A program made the translations under genes and the position numbers. A DNA stretch of 64,000 bases. It comes from Streptomyces naganishii JCM 4654 (GTDB lineage Bacteria; Actinomycetota; Actinomycetes; Streptomycetales; Streptomycetaceae). The stretch spans positions 124,001-188,000 of the forward strand of contig NZ_BMVF01000006.1 in NCBI RefSeq assembly GCF_014650575.1, in the 5' to 3' direction. The notes below the pieces were generated by a model, which saw only the letters and a program-made list of their open reading frames with translations, had not been told where the DNA came from and searched no databases. Shown here in pieces: positions 52,201 to 59,796 of this stretch; within the stretch, counting starts at the first letter, position 1, and every line of letters starts with the position of its first letter.

Positions 52201-55200
52201 CTGCCGCTTCCCGGGCGCGCCCGACGCCGACAGCTACTGGCGGCTGCTGCTCGACGGCCGTGACGCGGTGGGGGAGCCGCCCGCCGACCGCGAGGCCCGT
52301 CGCACGGGCCTCGGCCAGGGCGGCTTCCTGGACCACGTGCACGACTTCGACGCCCGCTTCTTCGGCATCTCCGCCCGCGAGGCGGAACGCATGGACCCGC
52401 AGCAGCGGCTGCTGCTGGAAGTCGCCTGGGAGACCTTCGAGGACGCGGGCGTCGCGCCCGCCGCGGTGGCCGGCACGGACACCGGGGTCTTCGTGGGCAT
52501 CAGCGGCCACGACTACGCCGACCAGCAGATGCCGTACCCCGAGATCGTCGACATGTACTCGGCGACCGGCAACGCCCAGTCGATCGCCGCCAACCGGCTG
52601 TCGTACGTCTTCGACCTCACCGGTCCCAGTCTGGCCCTGGACACCGCGTGCTCGTCCTCCCTGGTGGCCGTGCACGAGGCGTGCCGGAGCCTGCGGGACG
52701 GCGAGTGCTCCGTGGCGCTCGCGGGCGGCGTCAACCTGATCCTCGCCCCCGGACCCTCGGTGGCCTTCACGCGGGGCGGGATGCTCGGCCCCAAGGGCCG
52801 CTGCCGCACCTTCGACGACGCCGCCGACGGATACGTACGGGGCGAGGGGGCGGGCCTGGTCTGCCTCAAACCGCTGTCCGCGGCGCGGGCCGACGGCGAC
52901 CGCGTACACGCCGTCATCACCGGCTCGGCGGTCGGCCACGGCGGGCGGGCGAACGGCCTGACCGCACCGAGGAGCACCGCCCAGCGCGCCGTCATGGCCA
53001 GGGCGCTCGCCCGGGCCGGCCTGACGGGGCGGCAGATCGACTACGTGGAGGCGCACGGCACGGGCACCGCGCTCGGCGACCCCGTCGAGTGGGAGGCCCT
53101 CGCCGGGCTGTACGGCCGGGACCGGCCCGAGGACGCGCCCTGCCTGGTCGGCTCGGTGAAGACCAACATCGGCCACCTGGAGGCCGCCGCCGGCATCGCC
53201 GGGCTGATTAAGGCGGTCCTGGTGGTACGGCACCGGCAGGTCCCGCCGCTGCTGCACTTGACGACCCCCAACCGGCACCTGGACTGGACCGGTTCGGGTC
53301 TGGCGGTGCCCACGGAGGCGCGGGCGCTGCCCGCCGGCGGCCCGGCCCGTGCCGGGGTGAGTTCCTTCGGCTTCGGCGGGACGAACGCCCACGTCGTCGT
53401 CGAGGCCGCGCCCGAGCCGCCGCCCGCCGCGCCGCGCGCGGTCCCGGCGCGGCCGGTGCACGCGCTCTGCCTGTCCGCGCACACCCCGACCGCGCTCGCC
53501 ACGCTGGCCGGGCGCTACCGTACACACCTCGCCGCGCACCCGGACGTCCCGCCGGCCGCCCTGTGCCACACGGCCGGCACCGGCCGCTCCCACCTCGCCC
53601 ACCGCGCGGTGCTCACCGGCCGGACCGTCGCCGAACTCGACGCCGCACTGGCCGCGTTGGCCGTCGGCGAGCCCGCGGTGCAGGTGTCCCGCGGCGAGGT
53701 GCGGGGCGGCGGCCACGAGCCGGTCACCGCCTTCCTGTTCAGCGGCCAGGGCACCCAGTACGCCGGTATGGGCCGCGCGCTGTACGAGAGCAGTCCGGCC
53801 TTCGCCGGGGTGCTCGACCGGGCGGACGCGGTCCTGCGCGACCTCGGTGAAGTACCGTTGCACGACCTGCTGTCGGGACCGGAGGACGACGCGTCGGCCG
53901 GGGACCGGCTGCGGCGCACCCGGCACTGCCAGCCCGCCCTGGTGGCCCTGGAGGTCGCCCTGGCCGAACTGTGGACGAGCTGCGGGGTGCGGCCCGCCGC
54001 CGTACTCGGCCACAGCGTCGGCTCCGTGGCGGCCGCCTGTGTCGCCGGGGTGCTGACGCTCGAGGACGCGGTGACGCTGGCCGCCGCACGCGGCCGCGCG
54101 ATGGACGAACAGCCGGGCGCGGGCGCGATGATCGCCTGCTCCGGCGATCCGGACGCGGTCACCGCCGCCGCGTCCCGGTTCGCCTCGGTCGCCGTGGCAG
54201 CCGTCAACGCGCCGCGTCATCTGGTGCTGTCGGGCGCCGCCGCCGAGGTGGAGGAGGTGCGTACGGCACTGACCCGGCAGGGCGTCACGGTGCGGCCGCT
54301 CGCCGTCTCGCACGCCTTCCACTCGCCGTTGATGGCCGAGGCCGCCGAGCGGCTGCGGGAGGCCGCGCGCGGCATCGAGTTCCGCGCCCCGCGCATCCCC
54401 TGGATCTCCGACGCCACGGGCGAGCCCGTGACGGGACCGGTGGACGCGGACTACTGGGTCGCGCACATGCTGGGGCCGGTGCGGTTCGCGGACGGGTTCG
54501 CGTGGCTGCGCGACCGGCTGGGCTGCGACGCGTTCGTCGAGGCCGGCCCGCACCCGACCCTGCTCAACCTCGGCCGCACGATGACGGCGGAGACCGCCCC
54601 GGACGGCCGTCCCCCGGCCACCCGCTTCCCGGCCACCGGCTTGCCGGCCGGCCGCGCCCCGCTGTGGCTGCCGTCGCTGCGGCGCGGCGCGGACGAGTGG
54701 ACGACGTTCCTCCAGTCGCTCGGCCGTCATCACTGCGCGGGCGGCCGGGTGGACTGGGCGGCGCTGGAAGCCGGCCACCGCCCCGCCCGAGTCCCGCTGC
54801 CCCACACGGTCTTCGAACGACGCACCTACCGCTTCGAACCGCCGTCGACCACAGGAGCCGGCCTGCCCATGCCCACACAGCCCCTAGCCTCCGACCCCGC
54901 GCCCGTCCCGGCACCCGGCCTCGCGCCGGTCCCGGGACCCGGCCTCGCGTCCGTCCCGGCACCCGCCGGCCTCACCGCCGGATCCGCCTACGGCCCCGCC
55001 GCCGGATCGGCCTTCGGCTCCGGCTCCGGCTCCGGCGGTGCCACCGCCGCCGCCCCCGGCGAGATCGCCCGGGCCGTGCTCGACAGCGTCGCCCGCGTCT
55101 GCGGCTTCCCCGTGGAGGACCTGCCCCCGCACGCCCGGCTGGGCCTGGACCTGGGCTTCGACTCCCTGATGCGGACCGACCTCCACCGCCGTCTCACCGC

Positions 55201-56758
55201 CCGCTTCCCTCAACGGACCCCGAGGTTCCAGGACTTGCCGGAGGACCCCACGGTGCAGGAACTCATCGACCGGCTGACCGAAGGGGACGGCACCCCCGCG
55301 CCCCCGGCAGCCGCCCACCCGGCCGCCGCGCCGCAGCCGCAGTCCCTCCCGGCGTACCCGTTCCCGGCGCCGCCCGTCCCGGCCCACCCCGCGCTGCCGT
55401 ACGCCTTCCCGCCCCAGTACCTCCCGCTCCACGCCGTGCCCGCCTACGGCTACTTCGTCCCGCAGCCGCCGCCGCAGGCGTACGCGCCGCACCCCCACGC
55501 GGCCCCGGCGACCGTCCCCACCCCGGTGACGCAGGCGACTCCGGAGCCGGTCCCGCCCGCCCCGGCTGCCCCCGTCCGTCAGGAGCACGCCTTCGAGGAG
55601 TGGCCGGAGTACGCCGAACTGCAGGGCCGGCTGCGGCAGACCCGGAGCAGCGGCGCGAACCCGTACGGCCGCACCCACGAGGGCTTCAACGCCGCCCTCG
55701 CCTCGGTCGACGGCACCAAGGTGATCAACTTCGCGGCCTTCAACTACCTCGGCCTCTCCCACCACCCCCGGGTGCGCGAGGCAGCCAAGGACGCCGTCGA
55801 CCGCTACGGCACCTCCGCCTCCGCGACCCCGCTGCTGTTCGGCGAGACGCCGCTGCACCACGAACTCGACGCCGAGATCGCGCGGTTCCTCGGCACCGAG
55901 GCCGCCATCGTGTTCGCGGGCGGCCACGCCACCAACGTGGCCACCGTCGGGCACCTGTTCGGCCCCGAGGACCTGATCGTGCACGACGCGTGGATCCACG
56001 ACAGCACCGTGCGCGGCTGCATCCTCTCCGGCGCCCGCCGCCGCTCCTTCCCGCACAACGACTGGCAGGCCCTGGACCGCATCCTCGCCGCCGCCCGCAC
56101 CTCGCACCGCCGCGCGCTCGTCGTCATCGAGGGCGCCTACAGCCAGGACGGCGACATCCCCGACCTGCCTCGCTTCGTCGAGGTCAAGAACCGGCACCGG
56201 GCCATGCTGATGATCGACGAGGCGCACTCCATCGGCGTCCTCGGCCGGACCGGCCGCGGCATCGGCGAGCACTACGGCACCGACCCCGCCGACGTCGACC
56301 TGTGGATGGGCACCCTCAGCAAGGCCATCGGCAGCCTCGGCGGCTACATCGCGGCCGCCCGCCCGCTCATCGAGTACCTGAAGTTCACCGCGCCGCTGCA
56401 CATCTTCTCCACCGGCATCTCACCCGCGAACGCCGCCGCCGCGCTGGAGGCGCTGCGCGTCATCCAGGACGAACCCGGGCGGGTGGCGCGGCTACAGGAG
56501 CTCGCCGAGCTGTTCCGCACCGGGGCCAGGGCCCGCGGCCTGGACATCGGCGTCTCCCGCTGCTCGGCGGTCATCCCGGTGATCACCGGCGACTGGGAGA
56601 AGACGATGGCGCTCTCCAACGCGCTGCTGGAAGGCGGCGTCAACGTCATGCCGATCGGCTACCCGGCCGTCCCGCGCGACCAGTGCCGGCTCCGCTTCTT
56701 CATCAACGCGGAGCACAGCGAAGCAGACCTCGAACACTCCCTCGACCTCCTGGTGTGA
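49253..56758 (+). CDS. redL: RedL: FAAL-ACP-KS-AT-ACP-oxoamine synthase, alkylpyrroline assembly line
   Basis: The protein is 2501 residues from ATG 49253, which has GAGGGGAG just upstream; a GTG at 49199 overlapping the redM stop is the alternative. Domains: repeat region 24-103; fatty acyl-AMP ligase ~112-682 (YTSGSTATPKG); ACP1 Ser910; KS ~974-1390 with Cys1133 (TACSSSL); AT with Ser1588 (GHSVG) and HAFH at 1687-1690, the malonyl-specific signature; ACP2 Ser1971; Pro-rich linker ~2015-2115; alpha-oxoamine synthase ~2117-2501 with PLP Lys2357 (LSKAIG). In S. coelicolor RedL loads dodecanoate, extends it once and condenses with glycine, giving 4-keto-2-undecylpyrroline for RedK. Confidence 0.95.
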   Translation: MKKKPSGQGLDRDVEQGSGPDARRDVSGEAGQGGREDARRDVSENVGQGGREDARRDVSENVGQGGREDARRDVSENVGQGGREDARRDVSGDAGQGGREDAGHGAVRDHWRGPEPETVVALLRYRAEHTPDALAHRFISGPDGESAAWTYRELDRRARSVAVHLRREGAGDRPVLLLHPPGLDYLAAFFGCLYAGAVAVPAYPPDSARFGQTVARLAAIARDSGAAHALTTREIRDAMAARGAGPAETGLDGVGRLVTEDLYDEAEAWEDPGATADSLAFLQYTSGSTATPKGVMVEHGNLVRNLRSIHLRLGHDADSGMVSWLPPYHDMGLIGGILTPVYGGFPAHLMAPMTFVQRPLLWLETLSATGASTSVAPNFGFEQCLRRVTPEQRDGLDLSRWRLALNGAEPVRPDTLDRFAAYFAPAGFDRTALLPCYGLAEATLMVTGAEPDRPPVVEAFDAAALGTGTARPAEPGAVRITRVVGCGPAVPGVEVAVVDAATRRRLPDGTVGEIWVAGPNVARGYWGRPEATEAVFGARVDGDPEPGTAWLRTGDLGFRYDGQLFVAGRTKDMVIVRGRNIHPQDIEQTAERVCPELRAGHGAAFGIPTADGEQLALAYEFGGSGTGRGPAADPHAVLARLRTALAEEHQVTPHTIALLRRSSVPRTTSGKIQRRACRQALLDLELPVVAASVVHEEADPRQAPEPAGGGPLGPDAAVAAPGGTDGRRDHVAGTVARALAAAGLAPSAAPAPSAAPADGTPRYLRLLEAVRLLERELGVRPAVGDVLPHCGEETLQATLTGLCLAATTTTTGPLAADATTGSPTGAATDTATGSTTAPRAAGSAADAATDAAADTAPAGAGRHAPAVPRAGRPGRDDIVAWLTRAVAGRLGLPTSVIDTSAPFASLGLDSKQAVSVAAGLGEWLGTPVTPAMVFDHPTIDALATRLAARSADPEPAAAAGARRPAAAGARRPVDEPIAVVGIGCRFPGAPDADSYWRLLLDGRDAVGEPPADREARRTGLGQGGFLDHVHDFDARFFGISAREAERMDPQQRLLLEVAWETFEDAGVAPAAVAGTDTGVFVGISGHDYADQQMPYPEIVDMYSATGNAQSIAANRLSYVFDLTGPSLALDTACSSSLVAVHEACRSLRDGECSVALAGGVNLILAPGPSVAFTRGGMLGPKGRCRTFDDAADGYVRGEGAGLVCLKPLSAARADGDRVHAVITGSAVGHGGRANGLTAPRSTAQRAVMARALARAGLTGRQIDYVEAHGTGTALGDPVEWEALAGLYGRDRPEDAPCLVGSVKTNIGHLEAAAGIAGLIKAVLVVRHRQVPPLLHLTTPNRHLDWTGSGLAVPTEARALPAGGPARAGVSSFGFGGTNAHVVVEAAPEPPPAAPRAVPARPVHALCLSAHTPTALATLAGRYRTHLAAHPDVPPAALCHTAGTGRSHLAHRAVLTGRTVAELDAALAALAVGEPAVQVSRGEVRGGGHEPVTAFLFSGQGTQYAGMGRALYESSPAFAGVLDRADAVLRDLGEVPLHDLLSGPEDDASAGDRLRRTRHCQPALVALEVALAELWTSCGVRPAAVLGHSVGSVAAACVAGVLTLEDAVTLAAARGRAMDEQPGAGAMIACSGDPDAVTAAASRFASVAVAAVNAPRHLVLSGAAAEVEEVRTALTRQGVTVRPLAVSHAFHSPLMAEAAERLREAARGIEFRAPRIPWISDATGEPVTGPVDADYWVAHMLGPVRFADGFAWLRDRLGCDAFVEAGPHPTLLNLGRTMTAETAPDGRPPATRFPATGLPAGRAPLWLPSLRRGADEWTTFLQSLGRHHCAGGRVDWAALEAGHRPARVPLPHTVFERRTYRFEPPSTTGAGLPMPTQPLASDPAPVPAPGLAPVPGPGLASVPAPAGLTAGSAYGPAAGSAFGSGSGSGGATAAAPGEIARAVLDSVARVCGFPVEDLPPHARLGLDLGFDSLMRTDLHRRLTARFPQRTPRFQDLPEDPTVQELIDRLTEGDGTPAPPAAAHPAAAPQPQSLPAYPFPAPPVPAHPALPYAFPPQYLPLHAVPAYGYFVPQPPPQAYAPHPHAAPATVPTPVTQATPEPVPPAPAAPVRQEHAFEEWPEYAELQGRLRQTRSSGANPYGRTHEGFNAALASVDGTKVINFAAFNYLGLSHHPRVREAAKDAVDRYGTSASATPLLFGETPLHHELDAEIARFLGTEAAIVFAGGHATNVATVGHLFGPEDLIVHDAWIHDSTVRGCILSGARRRSFPHNDWQALDRILAAARTSHRRALVVIEGAYSQDGDIPDLPRFVEVKNRHRAMLMIDEAHSIGVLGRTGRGIGEHYGTDPADVDLWMGTLSKAIGSLGGYIAAARPLIEYLKFTAPLHIFSTGISPANAAAALEALRVIQDEPGRVARLQELAELFRTGARARGLDIGVSRCSAVIPVITGDWEKTMALSNALLEGGVNVMPIGYPAVPRDQCRLRFFINAEHSEADLEHSLDLLV
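49322..49561 (+). repeat. Five tandem 48-bp repeats in the 5' end of redL
   Basis: Units start at 49322, 49370, 49418, 49466 and 49514. Units 2-4 are nearly identical; the first and last differ at a few bases. Each encodes 16 residues of the type RDVSENVGQGGREDAR, hydrophilic and of mixed charge. The repeats precede the FAAL domain and are in frame. Confidence 0.97.
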
Positions 56759-56761
56759 GCC

Positions 56762-57820
56762 ATGTCCACGCAGAGCAGCCACAGCGACAACAACGCATCC
56801 CCGGCGCCGTCCGCCCCCGACGTGCTGGTCACCGGCGCCAGCGGTTTCATCGGCGGCCACCTGGTGCGCCGCCTCGCCGAACACGGGCACCGCGTCCGGG
56901 TCCTGGTGCGCTCCGGCAGCGACCACACGGCCTTCGCGGGCTCGGCCGCCGAGACCGTCACCGGTGACCTCACCGACCGCGACAGCCTGCGCCGCGCCGC
57001 CGAGGGCGTGCGCCACGTCTACAACTGCGCGGGCTTCTCCGCCGACTGGGGACCCTGGGACCGCTTCCGCGAGGTCAACGTCGACGGCGCCCGCAACGTC
57101 GTGGAGGCCGCGCACGAGGCCGGCACCGTGGAGCGCGTGCTGCACGTCAGCACCACCGACGTCTACGGCTACCCGGTGAGCCCCTGCGACGAGACCACCT
57201 CCCCGCGCGACATCGGCCTGCCGTACAACCGCAGCAAGGTGCTCGGCGAGCGTGCCGTGCGGGAGGCCGCCGAACGCACCGGCCAGCCGGTCACCGTCAT
57301 CCGCCCGGTCTCCGTCTACGGGCCCGGCAGCAAGGACTTCGTCATCGAGATCGCCCAACTCCTGCTGGCCAAGCAGATGGTGTACGTCCGCCAGGGCCGC
57401 GTGCCCGCCGGCCTGCTGTACGTGACGAACGCCGTGGACGGCATGATCGCCGCCGCCACCGCCGAGCGGACCGCCGGCCGGGCGTACAACCTGCGCGACG
57501 CGGAGGACACCACCTGGCGTACGTACGTCGAGGCGCTCGCCGAGGGCCTCGGCGTCAAACCGCCCCGGCTCAGCCTGCCCACCCCCGTCGCCACCGCCAT
57601 CGCCACCCTCTCCGAAGGAATCTGGGGCGCGCTGCGCATCAAGGCCCGGCCGGTCCTGACCCGGCACGCCGTCCACCTCTTCGACCGCGACCAGTCGTAC
57701 GCGATCCGGCGGGCACAGGAGGACTTCGGGTTCAAGAGCGAGGTGGACTTCCGGGAGGGCATGCGCCGCACCCTCGCCTGGCTGGACTCACCCGAGGGGC
57801 GCAAGCATGTCGCCCGCTGA
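56762..57820 (+). CDS. redK: RedK: NAD(P)-dependent reductase (3-beta-HSD/extended SDR family)
   Basis: This 352-residue protein has the nucleotide-binding motif VTGASGFIGGHLV and the catalytic Tyr-x3-Lys in YNRSK, with a preceding Ser/Thr in VSTTDVYG. It belongs to the extended SDR/3-beta-HSD group. In S. coelicolor RedK reduces the keto group of 4-keto-2-undecylpyrroline, giving 2-undecylpyrrole after water loss. It starts 3 bp after redL and overlaps redJ by 14 bp. Confidence 0.92.
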   Translation: MSTQSSHSDNNASPAPSAPDVLVTGASGFIGGHLVRRLAEHGHRVRVLVRSGSDHTAFAGSAAETVTGDLTDRDSLRRAAEGVRHVYNCAGFSADWGPWDRFREVNVDGARNVVEAAHEAGTVERVLHVSTTDVYGYPVSPCDETTSPRDIGLPYNRSKVLGERAVREAAERTGQPVTVIRPVSVYGPGSKDFVIEIAQLLLAKQMVYVRQGRVPAGLLYVTNAVDGMIAAATAERTAGRAYNLRDAEDTTWRTYVEALAEGLGVKPPRLSLPTPVATAIATLSEGIWGALRIKARPVLTRHAVHLFDRDQSYAIRRAQEDFGFKSEVDFREGMRRTLAWLDSPEGRKHVAR

Positions 57821-58697
57821 GCTGCTGGCCCCCCGTTCCGCCTGGTTCCCCCGCCCGGTCGCCCCGCCGGGCGGGGGGACCGGGCCCGACCCGGTGACCG
57901 CCCCACTGCGGCTGATCTGCTTCCCGTACGCGGGCGGCACGGTCTCTACGTACCGCGACTGGCAGCACCACCTGGGCGAGCGGACCGCCGTGGTCCCGGT
58001 GCAGCCGCCGGGCCGGGGACTGCGCCTGCGGGAGACCCCGTACGACGACATGGAGCCGCTCGCCGAAGCGGTCGCCGACGCACTGACGACCAGTCAACTA
58101 ATGGTCGAGCCCTACATGTTGTTCGGGCACAGCATGGGCGCACTGCTCGCCTACGAGGTGGCCTGCGTGCTCCGCCGGCGCGGGGCACCCGCACCGCGGC
58201 ACCTGTTCGTCTCCGCGAGCCGGGCACCGCATCTGTACGGCGACCGGTCCGACCACACGCTGTCCGACACGGAACTGCGCGAGGTGATCCGCGGCCTCGG
58301 CGGCCTCGGCGACGGCGACCGCCTCGGCACCGCCTACCTGGACCGGCGGCTGCCGGTGCTCCGCGCCGACCTGCGGGCCTGCGAGCGGTACCGGTGGGAG
58401 CCCCGGCCCCCGCTGGACTGCCCGATGACGGCGTTCTCCGCCACCGGGGACCCGATCGCCGCCCCGCAAGCGGTGGAGGCCTGGCGGCCGTACACCTCGG
58501 GCTCGTTCCTGCGCCGCCACCTGCCGGGCGGCCACTTCTTCCTCAACAACCCGCCCCGCGCCCGGCTGCTGGCCCACCTGCGCGCCGAACTGGACGACGC
58601 CACAGCCGTGCCGCCCCCGCACCGCGAACCGCACCCGGCGCCCACGCCCGCCCCGTCACCGAGGAAAGCATCGAGGCAAGCACCATGGACATACTGA
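57807..58697 (+). CDS. redJ: RedJ: type II thioesterase
   Basis: This 296-residue alpha/beta hydrolase has the nucleophile Ser109 in FGHSMG, the start LICFPYAGGTVSTYRDW, and the His in GGHFFLN. In S. coelicolor RedJ releases dodecanoic acid from RedQ so that RedL can activate it. It overlaps both neighbours (14 bp with redK, 13 bp with redI). The C-terminal ~20 residues are a Pro-rich tail. Confidence 0.93.
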   Translation: MSPAELLAPRSAWFPRPVAPPGGGTGPDPVTAPLRLICFPYAGGTVSTYRDWQHHLGERTAVVPVQPPGRGLRLRETPYDDMEPLAEAVADALTTSQLMVEPYMLFGHSMGALLAYEVACVLRRRGAPAPRHLFVSASRAPHLYGDRSDHTLSDTELREVIRGLGGLGDGDRLGTAYLDRRLPVLRADLRACERYRWEPRPPLDCPMTAFSATGDPIAAPQAVEAWRPYTSGSFLRRHLPGGHFFLNNPPRARLLAHLRAELDDATAVPPPHREPHPAPTPAPSPRKASRQAPWTY

Positions 58698-59776
58698 GCC
58701 TGGCCAAGAGCGTCGCCGGCCGCGTCGAGGCGCCGCTGACCGACCTGCGCACCGTGACCAAGGTGCTGAGCAACCCCCGGATGCCCGTGCTCCTGGCCCT
58801 GTCCAAGGGCTTCGTCGAGCCGGTGTACCGGGCCGCCTTCCTCGCCTCGGCGGCCGGCTCGGGCGTGCTCGCCGCGCTCGCCGTACGCCCCTGCGACCTC
58901 GACTCGCTCGCCGAGCGGCTCGGCGTCCCCGCGGAGGACCGCCCGCTGCTGAAGCAGTGGCTGGACATGGGCGTCAAGCTGGGCGACCTCGGCCGCCGCG
59001 AGGGCTGCTACCGGCTGCGCAGCCTGCCCGCCAAGGCCCTCGCCCAGGGCGGCAACGACGCGCTCGCGGCCGCGCTGGAGGAGGTGCTGCGCTTCCACGT
59101 GCCCGCACTGCTCAACGGGCCGCGCATGCTGCGCGAGGGCCGCCGCTTCTCCCTCGACGACCAGGACGGCCTCGTCATAGCCCGCTCCACCCGGGTCGTC
59201 CAGCCCCTGGTCGAGGAGGCCATCTCCCGCACCCTGGACCGGACTTCACCGGTACGCCTGCTCGAGGTCGGCTGCGGCAGCGGCGCCTACGTCCGCTACG
59301 CCGCCGGCCTCAACCCCCGCCTGTCGGCCCTGGCGATCGACCTCCAGCAGGACGTGGCCGACCGGGCCGCGGCCAACATGGCCGAGTGGGGGCTCACCGA
59401 CCGCGTCGAGACCCGGCAGGCCGATCTGCGCACCCTGGACGTCCAGCCGCAGTTCGACCTCCTCACCCTGCACAACAACATCTACTACTTCCCGCGCGAC
59501 GAGCGCGTGGCCGCCCTGCGGCGCGCCCACGACCTGCTCTCGCCCGGCGGGAAACTGCTGCTCACCACGTCCTGCCAGGGCGGCAACATCGGCCTGGAGG
59601 CGTTGAACCTGTGGTTCGGCTACGCCGACTTCGGCGGACCGCTGCCGCACGCCGACGAGCTCACGGACCAGCTGGAAGAGGCCGGGTTCCGTGACGTCGA
59701 GGCCATCCGCCTGATCCCGGGCGAGCAGTTCCACGCCTTCACGGGCACAGCCAAGCGCGCCGTCGCGTACGCCTGA
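58685..59776 (+). CDS. redI: RedI: SAM-dependent O-methyltransferase
   Basis: The 363-residue protein has an N-terminal helical/winged region (~45-130, with LDSLAERLGVPAEDRPLLKQW) and a Rossmann methyltransferase domain with LLEVGCGSGAYVRYA, an acidic residue in ALAIDLQQ, and LTLHNNIYYF. RedI/PigF methylate the 4-hydroxyl of hydroxybipyrrole carbaldehyde to give the methoxy group of MBC. The start at 58685 lies inside the redJ end. redH follows after 20 bp. Confidence 0.92.
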   Translation: MDILSLAKSVAGRVEAPLTDLRTVTKVLSNPRMPVLLALSKGFVEPVYRAAFLASAAGSGVLAALAVRPCDLDSLAERLGVPAEDRPLLKQWLDMGVKLGDLGRREGCYRLRSLPAKALAQGGNDALAAALEEVLRFHVPALLNGPRMLREGRRFSLDDQDGLVIARSTRVVQPLVEEAISRTLDRTSPVRLLEVGCGSGAYVRYAAGLNPRLSALAIDLQQDVADRAAANMAEWGLTDRVETRQADLRTLDVQPQFDLLTLHNNIYYFPRDERVAALRRAHDLLSPGGKLLLTTSCQGGNIGLEALNLWFGYADFGGPLPHADELTDQLEEAGFRDVEAIRLIPGEQFHAFTGTAKRAVAYA

Positions 59777-59796
59777 CCGCCGAGGAGACACCGACC

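Noticed and set aside
49688..54805. 1705-codon open frame antisense to redL
   Set aside because: Shadow of the RedL frame; no ribosome site and no recognisable domain, while the plus strand has all PKS motifs.
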